Shown here: positions 1-8,346 of the stretch, piece after piece
Layout: each line of letters opens with the position of its first letter
Numbering within the stretch: position 1 is the stretch's first letter
NCBI GenBank assembly: GCA_019635775.1
Contig: JAHBYU010000018.1
Coordinates: 22,293 to 86,292 of the forward strand
Source of the DNA: Rhizobiaceae bacterium
GTDB lineage: Bacteria > Pseudomonadota > Alphaproteobacteria > Rhizobiales > Rhizobiaceae
Length of the DNA stretch: 64,000 nt
Direction of reading: 5' to 3'
Notes under the pieces: model-generated
Told to the model about the DNA's origin: nothing
Seen by the model: the letters and a program-made list of their open reading frames with translations, nothing else
The model's database searches: none
Program-made: the position numbers and the translations under genes

Positions 1-396
1 ACCGACAACTGGTTTGAGGGATGTGCGATCGGCATCCATTTCACAGCCGGTTCCGAAGGCAACGCCATGGCTGGCAATGCCTTCATCCGCAACAGAAACC
101 AGATCAAGTATGTCGGCACCCGCCACCTCGACTGGTCGTTTGAAGGCCGCGGCAACTATTGGAGCGACAATCCCGCCTTCGATCTTGATGGAGATGGCAT
201 CGGCGACAACCCGTACCGACCGAACGATATTGTCGACCGGGTTCTGTGGACTTCCCCCCAGGCTAAGGTTCTCGTCAACAGCCCCGCCGTGCAGGTGATC
301 CGCTGGGCACAGGCTCACTTCCCCGCCATCTTGCCGGGAGGCGTTGTCGATAGCACACCGCTCATCGCTCCTCCGAACCTGGAGCGGGCGCAATGA
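1..396 (+). CDS. nosD: NosD, C-terminal part (periplasmic copper-site maturation protein)
   Basis: The reading frame is open from base 1, so the gene starts outside the window and only about 131 C-terminal residues are seen. The visible part has the parallel beta-helix style of NosD, with the conserved ending around NYWSDNPAFDLDGDGIGDNPY and a proline-rich tail. NosD is a periplasmic protein that works with the NosFY ABC transporter to mature the CuZ cluster of nitrous oxide reductase. Its stop overlaps the nosF start (ATGA at 393-396), so the two are translationally coupled. Confidence 0.9.
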   Translation, partial: TDNWFEGCAIGIHFTAGSEGNAMAGNAFIRNRNQIKYVGTRHLDWSFEGRGNYWSDNPAFDLDGDGIGDNPYRPNDIVDRVLWTSPQAKVLVNSPAVQVIRWAQAHFPAILPGGVVDSTPLIAPPNLERAQ

Positions 397-1313
397 GAGC
401 GGAAACGGTCCTGGTCGCCGGCGTCACCAAATCTTACGGCCGTGTGTGCGCCATTAGTGACGTTTCCTGCGAGCTCCGTGAAGGCGAAACGATAGCTCTT
501 GTAGGCCACAACGGTGCCGGCAAGACGACTCTGATCAAGCTGATGCTGGGCCTGATCCGCCCCACGTCGGGAACTGTGAAGGTTCTGGACGAGGATCCCG
601 CTTCCGGACGGTTCGAAGCCAGGCAGAGGCTCGGATACTTGCCGGAGAACGTCTCCTTCAACCTGGCGCTGACGGGACGCGAGACGCTGGCCTTCTATGC
701 GCGACTGAAGCGCGTTCCCCTCGCATCGATCGCAACCCTGCTGGTGCGGGTCGGACTTGGCGAGGCGGCGGACAGGCGTGTCGGTACATACTCCAAGGGC
801 ATGCGGCAGCGGCTCGGCCTGGCTCAGGCGCTTCTCGGTCGGCCAAGGGTCTTGCTGCTCGACGAACCGACCACCGGCCTTGACCCCGCGCTTCGTCGCA
901 GCTTCTACGACATTGTCGCCGAACTGCGTAGTGACGGAGCAACCGTACTCCTGTCTTCACATGCACTCACCGAACTGGAAGGCAAGGCGGACCGCGTCGT
1001 CATCATCGATCGAGGCGCGAAAATAGCCGATGGAACGCTCGAGGAGTTGCGCCGTATCGCGCAGCTGCCGACCCGTATTCGCCTCCGGGTCACGGAAGAT
1101 GCTGCGGACAGGGTGAACGAGTGGGCCCGGACCAGCGGATGGCGACGTGTTGATGGCCACCTGCTCGAGATCGATGCCGGCCCTGACGAGAAGATTAGAT
1201 TGTTGCGGAGTGCGGCGTCAGCCGACGCCCCGGTGGCTGATCTCGATGTAATACCGCCGACGCTTGATGAATTGTATGCGCATTTCCTTGGCGCACGGGA
1301 GGGCGGAGGATGA
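393..1313 (+). CDS. nosF: NosF, ABC transporter ATP-binding protein for N2O reductase maturation
   Basis: A 306-residue ABC ATPase. Walker A is GHNGAGKTT near residue 38, the signature is YSKGMRQRLGLAQ and Walker B is VLLLDEPTTGLDP, followed by a D-loop and an H-loop (LLSSHALTELE). The roughly 90-residue C-terminal extension is typical of NosF. It powers NosY and is thought to deliver a sulfur species to NosD for CuZ assembly. It overlaps nosD upstream and nosY downstream (ATGA at 1310), so the operon is tightly coupled. Confidence 0.93.
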   Translation: MRAETVLVAGVTKSYGRVCAISDVSCELREGETIALVGHNGAGKTTLIKLMLGLIRPTSGTVKVLDEDPASGRFEARQRLGYLPENVSFNLALTGRETLAFYARLKRVPLASIATLLVRVGLGEAADRRVGTYSKGMRQRLGLAQALLGRPRVLLLDEPTTGLDPALRRSFYDIVAELRSDGATVLLSSHALTELEGKADRVVIIDRGAKIADGTLEELRRIAQLPTRIRLRVTEDAADRVNEWARTSGWRRVDGHLLEIDAGPDEKIRLLRSAASADAPVADLDVIPPTLDELYAHFLGAREGGG

Positions 1314-2137
1314 ACAATATCCTGATAATTGCCCGCAAGGAGGTACAGGAGGGCCTCCGCAACCGGTGGGTTTTCGCCACGACGCTGCTCCTCGCCGCGC
1401 TTGCCTTGACGTTGACCTTTCTCGGCAGCGCGCCGACCGGCAATGTCGGTGCGAACGCGCTGGACGTGGTGATCGTTAGCCTGTCGAGCCTGACGATCTT
1501 CCTGGTACCTCTAATAGCGTTGCTGATCTCGCACGATGCCATCGTCGGCGAGGTGGAGCGAGGCACGATGCTATTGCTCCTGAGCTACCCGGTAGGGCGC
1601 TGGCAGGTACTCGCCGGGAAGTTCCTGGGTCACCTCGGCATACTCGCCTTCGCGACGCTGCTCGGTTACGGCGCCGCTGCAGCCGCGCTTGCGACAATGG
1701 GCGGGATAGTGGAGGGAGGCAGTTTGGTGGCCTTTGCCAAGATGATCCTGTCGTCGATCCTTCTCGGCGCCGTGTTCATCGCGATCGGCTACTTTGTCAG
1801 CGCGCTAGTGCGCGAGCGCGGTACAGCGGCCGGCGTCGCGATCGGTGTTTGGCTCCTTTTCGTGTTGATTTACGACATGGCGCTGCTCGGGCTGCTCGTC
1901 GTTGACCAGGGGCAGCTTATCGGTGGAAGCGTGCTGAACGCGCTGCTCCTAGCCAATCCGACCGATGCCTATCGGCTTCTGAACTTGGGTTCCGGGGATG
2001 TCAGCGCGCTTTCCGGGATGGGCGGAGTGGCCGAGAATGCGGCTCTCTCACCAGGCGTGCTGGTGAGCGCATTGGCCATCTGGGCGCTGATGCCGTTGGC
2101 CGCCGCCGCCCTCGTGTTTGCCAGGAGAGAATTGTGA
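1310..2137 (+). CDS. nosY: NosY, ABC transporter permease for N2O reductase maturation
   Basis: A 275-residue inner-membrane protein with about six hydrophobic segments. It begins with a short cytoplasmic stretch (MNNILIIARKEVQEGLRNRW) typical of ABC-2 permeases; the last helix lies just before the C-terminal FARREL. It is the membrane partner of NosF. The start overlaps the nosF stop by four bases and its own stop overlaps the nosL start in the same way. Position and length match nosY of denitrifiers. Confidence 0.92.
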   Translation: MNNILIIARKEVQEGLRNRWVFATTLLLAALALTLTFLGSAPTGNVGANALDVVIVSLSSLTIFLVPLIALLISHDAIVGEVERGTMLLLLSYPVGRWQVLAGKFLGHLGILAFATLLGYGAAAAALATMGGIVEGGSLVAFAKMILSSILLGAVFIAIGYFVSALVRERGTAAGVAIGVWLLFVLIYDMALLGLLVVDQGQLIGGSVLNALLLANPTDAYRLLNLGSGDVSALSGMGGVAENAALSPGVLVSALAIWALMPLAAAALVFARREL

Positions 2138-2664
2138 GACGCCTACTGATTCTAGCGGCCGCAGCCGCCGTGGCTCTGGCCGGATGCAGCGACGATGGAC
2201 CGGTTGAGATTCCAAGCCCCTTCGCTTTGACGGACGAAGCTATTGGCCGATACTGCGGAATGAACGTGCTGGAGCACCCAGGTCCTAAGGGCCAGATCAT
2301 ACTCGGCCGGATTCCGGAGCCGATCTGGTTCTCTTCGGCGCGCGATGCTGTCGCTTTCACCATGCTTCCGGAGGAACCAAGAGATGTCGCCGCAATCTAC
2401 GTATCGGATATGGCGGCTGCTCAAGATTGGGAGAATCCTGGTGCGGAGAACTGGATCGACGCCCGTAAGGCATTTTATGTGATCGGCAGCTCCGCGAAGG
2501 GCGGTATGGGAGCTGCTGAAACCGTGCCTTTTTCGACGCGCGAAGCCGCCGAATTGTTCGCAAACAGGAATGGTGGCGATGTGGTAAAATTCGAAGACAT
2601 CCCGCCCGAATACGTACTGGGATCCGCAGAATCGGCCCCTCCGGATAAGCGACCCAGCGGCTGA
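2134..2664 (+). CDS. nosL: NosL, outer-membrane copper chaperone lipoprotein
   Basis: 176 residues. It starts with a lipoprotein signal whose lipobox is ALAGC (Cys18), followed by the Cys/Met copper-site segment YCGMNV typical of NosL. A later stretch contains the NosL-type pattern with MAAAQDWENPGAENWIDA and an FSTREAAELFA helix. NosL delivers Cu(I) to apo-NosZ. It is coupled to nosY by a four-base overlap and followed after 18 bases by nosX. Confidence 0.9.
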   Translation: MRRLLILAAAAAVALAGCSDDGPVEIPSPFALTDEAIGRYCGMNVLEHPGPKGQIILGRIPEPIWFSSARDAVAFTMLPEEPRDVAAIYVSDMAAAQDWENPGAENWIDARKAFYVIGSSAKGGMGAAETVPFSTREAAELFANRNGGDVVKFEDIPPEYVLGSAESAPPDKRPSG

Positions 2665-2682
2665 AGAGACGAGATACAGATC

Positions 2683-3666
2683 ATGATAGATCGCCGCCGA
2701 TTCATTGCGATAAGCGCCGCTGCCGCAGGCTGCAGCCTCCTCGGCCAGAGCGTTACCGAGGCTTCCGCACGAAATACCGTGGTCTGGCGCGGGAAAGCCT
2801 TGGGTGCCATCGCATCGCTTTCGATCCATCACCATGACCGCGCGAGCGCCGAGCGCCTTGTTCGCCAGGTGGTAACCGAAACGGAACGACTGGAGCAGGT
2901 GTTCAGTCTCTACCGCTCCGATTCCTCGCTTTCGCGACTGAACCGACTGGGCGCGCTGGCGGCGCCGCCTGCTGACTTGATCACTCTTCTGGAAAGATGT
3001 CGGGTAGCTTGGGAGCTGACGGATGGCGTCTTCGATCCGACTGTCCAGCCGCTTTGGAGACTGCTGGCCGATCATTTCTCTCGTGCGGGCGTGGACCAAT
3101 CAGGTCCTGTCCCCGAAGAGATTCGGAAAGCCTTGAGCTTGGTAGGATTCGACAAAGTTGTCTTCGATCGCAATCGGGTTTCATTCGGAAAACGTGGAAT
3201 GGCACTCACTTTCAACGGTATTGCCCAGGGCTACATCACCGATCGAGCTGTCAATATTCTGCGCCGGGGCGGCATCGAAACCAGCATCGTGGACATGGGG
3301 GAAATTCGCGCGTTGGGCTCCAAACCTGACGGAGAGCCATGGCTCGTTGGCATTCGAGGCGCTCAATTCGATCAGGAACCGCATCGATCAATCAGCATTG
3401 TAAACAAGGCAGCGGCGACCTCCAGCGGGAAAGGCTTCGCCTTCGACACCGCCATGAAATACACTCATCTGCTGGATCCACGAGACGGCTCCACCGCCAG
3501 CGGCCAGGAGAGCGTGACCGTGATTGCTCCCGATGCAGTGAGCGCCGACGCCCTTTCCACCGCATTTGGTCTCATGTCTCGCGACGCAATTCGCCTAGTG
3601 TCGCGCAGAAGGCCAGGAATTCAGGCTTTTCTCACCAGCAGTGGTGGAGTGACAAGCGCACTTTGA
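2683..3666 (+). CDS. nosX: NosX, ApbE-family FAD:protein FMN transferase
   Basis: 327 residues with a twin-arginine signal (MIDRRRFIAISAAAAGCSLL), so it is exported folded. The body is ApbE-like: LFSLYRSDSSLS-type N-terminal motif (here VFSLYRSDSSLSRLN), a DGVFDPTVQPLW motif, the NGIAQGYITDRA loop and THLLDPRDGS. Members of this family attach FMN covalently to NosR or other flavoproteins of the N2O reductase electron path. It is the last gene of this nos operon; the following 500 bases hold only remnants. Confidence 0.88.
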   Translation: MIDRRRFIAISAAAAGCSLLGQSVTEASARNTVVWRGKALGAIASLSIHHHDRASAERLVRQVVTETERLEQVFSLYRSDSSLSRLNRLGALAAPPADLITLLERCRVAWELTDGVFDPTVQPLWRLLADHFSRAGVDQSGPVPEEIRKALSLVGFDKVVFDRNRVSFGKRGMALTFNGIAQGYITDRAVNILRRGGIETSIVDMGEIRALGSKPDGEPWLVGIRGAQFDQEPHRSISIVNKAAATSSGKGFAFDTAMKYTHLLDPRDGSTASGQESVTVIAPDAVSADALSTAFGLMSRDAIRLVSRRRPGIQAFLTSSGGVTSAL

Positions 3667-3708
3667 CGGAATTTCTGCTGTATTTCACAACGCCATGAGC
3701 GGGCTTGT

Positions 3709-3909
3709 CTATCGCCGATCAGTTGCGCCTGCTTTGGTACTACTTATTGTCTCAATGTTCAAAGCAGTCGCGATAGCCCACGGCATAGCATGCCAATGCG
3801 TGCCAGACGCCCATCCAATGGCTCCCATTGCGAGGCCAGCAAGCGCAACGGCAACAAGCGCTCGTCTGAGGCAGACGATCCGCCACCGCCCGTCAGGCAT
3901 AGAAGGCAT
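3709..3909 (-). pseudogene. Possible N-terminal remnant of a metal P-type ATPase
   Basis: A 66-codon frame. Its first about 48 residues (GRWRIVCLRRALVAVALAGLA and on to a second hydrophobic run) resemble the first helices of ATPases that often follow universal-stress-protein genes. After that the similarity is lost and the frame ends. It lies directly downstream of the stress-protein remnant on the same strand, the order expected for an intact pair. It could also be a chance open frame; the call rests on remembered similarity and context. Confidence 0.35.
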
Positions 3910-3927
3910 TGATCATCAGCCCGGCGT

Positions 3928-4152
3928 TCAGTGTGATACCAGTACGGGCATCCTTAGATCCGACAACACGCCTTCGGTGGCGCCGCCAAGAATGTAGACC
4001 CTGAGTCTCGAATGACCGTAGCCTCCCATGGTCAGCAGATCCGAACCGTGACCCGCCGCGTGGAGCTGCAGGGTTTCCGTGGAAGGCGCAGGTTTCAGAA
4101 AAACTGAGAGACGGCGGATTGCAGGCAATTTGAATCGCGGCTCGGGGCCCAT
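3928..4152 (-). pseudogene. Universal stress protein (UspA family), C-terminal remnant
   Basis: The last about 43 residues match the UspA C-terminal nucleotide-binding signature: GSDLLTMGGYGHSRLR, then a LGGAT segment and the PVLVSH ending. The N-terminal two thirds of the domain is missing, and an in-frame stop lies just upstream near 4162-4164. The remnant ends within about 40 bases of a transposon-end-like sequence at 4189, so the gene was probably cut by that element. It is unlikely to be functional. Confidence 0.6.
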
Positions 4153-4188
4153 GCACGCATATCAAGTTCGGATCACGGCATCGCTAGC

Positions 4189-4339
4189 TGTCAATTTACG
4201 TTTGAAGCTGGGACTCACGCATTGAGTGTTTTCAACGGTTTGCGTGAGACTGAAGTGTAACGCCTTATGCTTCAAATGAGACTCTGGCGGGCATTTGTTA
4301 CACTCAAATTGAGATTGATCGACCGGTCTATCGACCGTA
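4189..4339 (+). repeat. Putative transposon terminus with repeated transposase-binding-like motifs
   Basis: The stretch opens with TGTCAATTTACG at 4189, like the TGTC ends of Tn5053/Tn402-type elements. Three related motifs follow: one ending in GGGACTC (about 4200-4216), TTCAAATGAGACTC (about 4270-4283) and CTCAAATTGAGATTG (about 4303-4317). Repeated end-binding sites upstream of a tniA-like gene are normal for this transposon class. No second end was recognised in the window, so the boundary is an inference. Confidence 0.4.
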
Positions 4340-4678
4340 GTGTCGGGTATGATCTCATCCTCGGATAACCCCGATCAAGATGACAACCCGGAAGAGTTCC
4401 TTCGATATCTGCTTCGCCGTACAGGCGGGCAAGTAACCGCTGAGGTTGTTGCGGCTGCGCGCGAAAGGTTTGGCATCCCGCGATCGACGCTGTTCCGGCT
4501 GGCTGCGCGGTTCAGAAAGACGCAACGCACATCAAGTCTGCGACCAAGGAAACGTGGTACTCACGAAGGCGCTGTCAGGCTCGACCCGAGAACCGAGCGC
4601 ATCATTGCCGAGCAGGTTGATGGCTTCTGGCTTAAAAAGGAGAAGCCAAGCCTTGCTGCGCTGTTGCGACGTATACGG
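4340..4678 (+). pseudogene. TniA/Mu-type transposase, N-terminal fragment cut by an IS21 element
   Basis: About 113 codons remain (GTG at 4340 or ATG at 4349). The helix-turn-helix region PRSTLFRLAARFRK, the SSLRPRKRG segment and the PSLAALLRRIR helix resemble the N-terminus of TniA-like rve-family transposases. The frame runs on into the IS21 end at 4679, where similarity stops. The catalytic core is absent, and the rest of the gene is not present on the far side of the IS, so a deletion accompanied or followed the insertion. Confidence 0.6.
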
Positions 4679-4811
4679 TGTCAACGGCGGAGCAAAATCA
4701 GGTCAATGGGCGGCGTAAATGTCGGCCACTTGTGGCGCAGGCTTGAGACCGCCCCGAGGGCGTAGCCCGAGCGGTGGTCTCATGCCTGCGTGGCGATTTT
4801 CGGAGAGGGTT

Positions 4812-5570
4812 TCAGCCAGCCTTTCGGGCGCGGCTTTGGGCGAGACGATAGCTGTCGCCGTTCATCTCGAGGATGTTGACGTGGTGGGTGATGCGGTCGA
4901 GCAGTGCGCCGGTCAGCCGTTCGGATCCCAGCGTTTCAGTCCATTCGTCGAACGGCAGATTGCTGGTGATCAGGGTCGCGCCGCGCTCGTAGCGTTGCGA
5001 GATCAGTTCGAACAGCAATTCAGCCCCGGTCTTGGAGAGCGGCACGAAGCCGAGCTCATCGATGATGAGGAGTTTGTATCCGGCCATCTGCTTCTGGAAG
5101 CGGAGCAATCGCCGCTCGTCGCGCGCCTCCATCATCTCGCTGACCAGGGCGGCAGCGGTAATGAAGCCGACGGGAAGGCCCTTCTGACACGCCGCCAGGC
5201 CGAGGCCGAGCGCCACGTGTGTCTTGCCCGTGCCGCTGGGACCAAGGGCGATGACGTTCTCGCGCCGCTCGATCCATTCGCAACGCGCCAGTTCCAGCAC
5301 CTGCATCTTGTTTAGCTTCGGGATGGCGGCGAAGTCGAAGCTGTCGAGGCTTTTGACGACCGGGAACCTTGCCGCCTTGATGCGGCGTTCGACCTTGCGG
5401 CGATCCCGTTCGATCATCTCCCTTTCGGCGAGCCGGGCAAGATATCCGGTATGGTCCACTCCCTCTGCGGCGCATAGCCGGGCCAGCTTCTGATACTCGC
5501 GCTGGAAGGTCGGCAGCTTGAGGGTTTTGAGATAATGGGAAATCAGGATCTCGGGCGCTTCATTGCTCAT
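4812..5570 (-). CDS. istB: IstB, ATP-binding helper of IS21 transposition
   Basis: 252 residues, starting at MSNEAPE (ATG at 5570). A longer upstream frame to 6155 overlaps istA and is not real. It has Walker A GPSGTGKTH, Walker B LLIIDELGF and the IstB box (ERGATLITSNLPFDEW). IstB is a DnaA/AAA+-like ATPase that assembles on target DNA and stimulates the IstA transposase. Its start overlaps the istA stop (5567-5570), the usual coupled arrangement. Confidence 0.92.
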   Translation of the reverse strand: MSNEAPEILISHYLKTLKLPTFQREYQKLARLCAAEGVDHTGYLARLAEREMIERDRRKVERRIKAARFPVVKSLDSFDFAAIPKLNKMQVLELARCEWIERRENVIALGPSGTGKTHVALGLGLAACQKGLPVGFITAAALVSEMMEARDERRLLRFQKQMAGYKLLIIDELGFVPLSKTGAELLFELISQRYERGATLITSNLPFDEWTETLGSERLTGALLDRITHHVNILEMNGDSYRLAQSRARKAG

Positions 5571-7063
5571 GCCGCTTCTCCCGCATTCGTCGACAGAAGG
5601 CGCATATAGGCCTTCGCCGATGTCGTCTCGACCGTCGCCCTCGGCAGGTATGGGTAAATGGACAGGTCCAGTCGCGGCGGCCGGCGCTCCACCCGGCACA
5701 GGAGCAGATGTTTGACGGCGTCGAAGCCAATCGCGCCGAGTTGGAGTGCCTGCTTCACAGCCACATGCAGATCGGCAAGCTCGAAGCTTTCCAGCAGGCG
5801 CAGCACCTGCACGTATTCCCGCCGGCCATGCTTTGCCATGCGGGCTTCCATCAGCCGGCGCAGGGTTGCGAACTCCTCGGGCAGGTTCCAGCCTTGCAAG
5901 GGCGCTGCCTGATCCAGCGCATTGATCTTCCGCTCGATCAGCGGCAGGTAGTGCAGCGGATCGAAGACGACGTCTTCCCGCTCCCAACTGCGGGGATGGC
6001 GGGCGATGATCTCGCCACGGCAGCCGATCACCACCTGGTCGACATAGCCGCGAACCCAGACCTCCTGATGGCCGAAGGCGACCGGGACGGAATAGTCGTT
6101 GGTCTTGTAACGCACCAGCGACTGGGCCGTGACACGGGCGCTGGCCTGGTCGCACGCATCAAAAGGCGACGCCGGTAACGGACGCATGGCAGCGAGATCG
6201 CGCTGCAGCCGTTCCCCGATCGTCTCGCTCTCACCACGCAGCCTGTCGCGCTGACGCTTACGACATTGCTCTTCCAACCAGGTGTTGAATGCACCCCATG
6301 TCGCAAATTGCGGAATCGGGACCATGAAGTTGCGCCGGGCATAGCCGACAAGACCCTCGACGCTTCCCTTATCGTTGCCTTTCCCCGGACGGCCATAGCG
6401 GTCCCGGATCAGGTAGTGGGACAGGAAGCCGCTGAACAGCGCCGCCCGCTTGCGTGTGCCGTCGGGCAGGATCTTCGCAACCAGGCAGCGGTCATTGTCG
6501 TAGACGATCGATTGCGGCACGGCCCCGAGAAAGGCGAAAGCATGGACGTGACCGTCGACCCAGGCTTCCGACACCGCCGCCGGATAGGCCCGCACATAGC
6601 AGCCGTCGCTGTGCGGCAGATCCAGCACGAAGAAGTGCGCCTTCTGCTCCACCCCGCCGATCATCACCAGTGCCTCGCCGAAATCGGCCTGCGCGTGTCC
6701 CGGCGGATGAGCCAGCGGCACGAACACCTCCTGGCGACGCTGATCGCGCTCGCGCATGTAATCCTTGATGATCGTGTAGCCGCCGGTGAAGCCGCACTCC
6801 TCACGAAGCCGGTCAAACACCCGCTTGGCCGTGTGGCGCTGCTTGCGCGGCACTTGTCTGTCCTCGTCCAACCATCGATCGATGGTCGAAACGAACGCGT
6901 CGAGCTTCGGCCGCCGGATCGGTGACCGCCGCCGATAGCCGGGCGGGGTCGAATACGACAGCATCTTGGCCACGCTGTCGCGCGATATGTTGAAATGCTT
7001 CGACGCCTGGCGCTGCGTCATCCCTTCCGAGCAAGCCAGACGGACCTTCAGATAAAGTTCCAC
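5567..7063 (-). CDS. istA: IstA, IS21-family DDE transposase
   Basis: 498 residues. An N-terminal helix-turn-helix (TQRQASKHFNISRDSVAKML) is followed by an rve/DDE core with HAQADFGEA, the IVYDNDRCLV strand and the KGSVEGLVGYARRNF helix bearing the catalytic Glu. A C-terminal DNA-binding beta region follows. Length and order match intact IS21 transposases. It appears undamaged, so the element may still be active. Confidence 0.93.
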   Translation of the reverse strand: MELYLKVRLACSEGMTQRQASKHFNISRDSVAKMLSYSTPPGYRRRSPIRRPKLDAFVSTIDRWLDEDRQVPRKQRHTAKRVFDRLREECGFTGGYTIIKDYMRERDQRRQEVFVPLAHPPGHAQADFGEALVMIGGVEQKAHFFVLDLPHSDGCYVRAYPAAVSEAWVDGHVHAFAFLGAVPQSIVYDNDRCLVAKILPDGTRKRAALFSGFLSHYLIRDRYGRPGKGNDKGSVEGLVGYARRNFMVPIPQFATWGAFNTWLEEQCRKRQRDRLRGESETIGERLQRDLAAMRPLPASPFDACDQASARVTAQSLVRYKTNDYSVPVAFGHQEVWVRGYVDQVVIGCRGEIIARHPRSWEREDVVFDPLHYLPLIERKINALDQAAPLQGWNLPEEFATLRRLMEARMAKHGRREYVQVLRLLESFELADLHVAVKQALQLGAIGFDAVKHLLLCRVERRPPRLDLSIYPYLPRATVETTSAKAYMRLLSTNAGEAA

Positions 7064-7242
7064 GGTGTAGATCCCCTAACCCTCCTGCGCTCTGTGCAGA
7101 AGGAAAATAGGTGGACGACTTTTAAGCCGCCCGCAGCGGGACTACCCCGCCGCTACCGTGGACGAATTTTGCACCGCCGCTCTCAAAGCAGGAACATCAT
7201 TTATGGGTGTTGTCGTCGCAAACCACTGCTCGCCCAACGGCG

Positions 7243-7638
7243 TTATTCGCTGGTCTTGCCGTCGAAGTGTTCATGAGCGGCGTCGGCTTCAGCCTTGGTT
7301 GGATGAACGACACCGTCGACATGTTCGGGTGGGCTGTAGATCGTATAAAGCTTCAGCGGCTCATTGCCGGTGTTCTTGACGTTATGCCGCGCCCCGGCGG
7401 GTACGATCATGGCCATATCGGCTCTGATCCTGCTCACGTTGCCATCGATCAGGATTTCACCTTCGCCGTCCTCGACACGGAAGAACTGATCGCCGTCGTC
7501 GTGAACCTCTTCGCCGATCTCCTCGCCAGGCTGAAGCGTCATCAGCACGAGCTGCATATTTGTTGCCGTATAAAGAACACGGCGAAAATCCGTGTTTCCT
7601 TCGGTCAGTTCCTCGATGTCATCAACAAATCCACGCAT
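7243..7638 (-). CDS. Small cupin-domain protein
   Basis: 131 residues from ATG 7638, chosen because AAGGAG lies seven bases upstream; the longer frame to 7836 has no support. The single cupin_2 barrel shows GEEIGEEVHDDGDQFFRVEDGEG and PAGARHNVKNTGNEPLKLYTIY, with metal-ligand His/Glu residues conserved. Small cupins of this kind are often found beside metal and stress genes. The substrate cannot be told from sequence. It stands alone between the IS21 end and the chaperone/ATPase pair. Confidence 0.75.
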   Translation of the reverse strand: MRGFVDDIEELTEGNTDFRRVLYTATNMQLVLMTLQPGEEIGEEVHDDGDQFFRVEDGEGEILIDGNVSRIRADMAMIVPAGARHNVKNTGNEPLKLYTIYSPPEHVDGVVHPTKAEADAAHEHFDGKTSE

Positions 7639-8038
7639 GATATGCTCCTTCTTCCAATTCATTTCACAAGTTTGGCTCGTTTCGTTGATCTCACTCAAAT
7701 CCGCCCAATGAGACCTTCGCATATGGTCTTGTCGCCGATACGACTTCGGCGACAATATCCTCAAGCTGTCGCTCCAGCAGCGGCGCGTCCACATCAAAGC
7801 GTCCGCCAGGAAATCGAGAATCGTCGACCTGTGCATTTACGCACGGAGGTCCCTTTGGTTTAGGCGGCAATTCCACCGCAGACCTCAATCTGGTCGCCCG
7901 ATGAACCAGAACCAAGGCAGCGACCTGTGCATTCATGCAAGCCTGGCTTGCCGGTTTCGCCAATCGCAATGCGGGGTCAAACCCTTAGATCAATGAGGCG
8001 GGGAACACCCCTCCCCCATTATCGAAAGGAACCCGATC
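7639..8038. promoter_or_regulatory. 400-base gap with two similar dyad motifs upstream of the chaperone gene
   Basis: No convincing gene is seen; a 92-codon minus-strand frame (7691-7969) matches nothing I recognise. Two related motifs stand about 96 bases apart. One spans 7826-7851, with arms GACCTGTGC and GCACGGAGGTC. The other spans 7922-7943 and has the core TGCATTCATGCA. They share GACCTGTGCATT and could be operators for the chaperone/ATPase genes downstream. No regulator is adjacent, so this is tentative. Confidence 0.3.
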
Positions 8039-8260
8039 ATGACCCAGAAAACCATCCTTCGCAGCGACGAACTTTCCTGCCCCTCCTGCGTGCCGAAGAT
8101 CGAGAAAGCGCTCAACGCCCTTCCGGGTGTGGCAAAGGCCGAGGTGCGCTTCAACACCGGCAAGATCGAGGTCGAGCACGACCCCGCGCAATCGAGCGTT
8201 GAAGCGCTGGTCGAAGCGGTGCGTGGCACCGGCTACGAGGCGCAGCCTGCCGCCTTCTGA
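8039..8260 (+). CDS. Heavy-metal-associated (HMA) chaperone-like protein, CPSC motif
   Basis: 73 residues forming one ferredoxin-like HMA domain. The metal motif is ELSCPSCVPKIEKAL (C14 and C17), and the ending GTGYEAQ is typical. It lacks the usual GMTC start (here DELSC). It sits 86 bases ahead of a P-type ATPase that has no HMA domain of its own, so it probably serves as that pump's metal chaperone or detached metal-binding domain. AGGAACC upstream is a plausible ribosome site. Confidence 0.85.
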   Translation: MTQKTILRSDELSCPSCVPKIEKALNALPGVAKAEVRFNTGKIEVEHDPAQSSVEALVEAVRGTGYEAQPAAF

Positions 8261-8346
8261 TCGGCACTCCGCTTATTTCGCCGCGCCGCGAGACGGCGCG
8301 GCCGGCACGCTCTCCCGGCATGGATGAAGATGAAAGGAGCGATGAG

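Larger units (their letters stand above)
4679..7185 (-). mobile_element. IS21-family insertion sequence
   Basis: An element of about 2.5 kb with istA and istB on the minus strand. The left end starts TGTCAACGGCGGAGCAAAAT at 4679. The complement of the right end carries GCGGCGGTGCAAAATTCGTC, so the ends are imperfect inverted repeats with the shared core GGCGG(A/T)GCAAAAT; the outer right boundary near 7185 is approximate. No target duplication is visible and the flanks belong to unrelated genes, which suggests deletion beside the element after insertion. Confidence 0.85.

Noticed and set aside
4812-6155. A 447-codon minus-strand frame
   Set aside because: Only the part from 5570 on is IstB; the upstream part overlaps istA in another frame and has no family features.
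7691-7969. A 92-codon minus-strand frame upstream of the chaperone
   Set aside because: No start signal, no recognised family and it overlaps the likely regulatory region.
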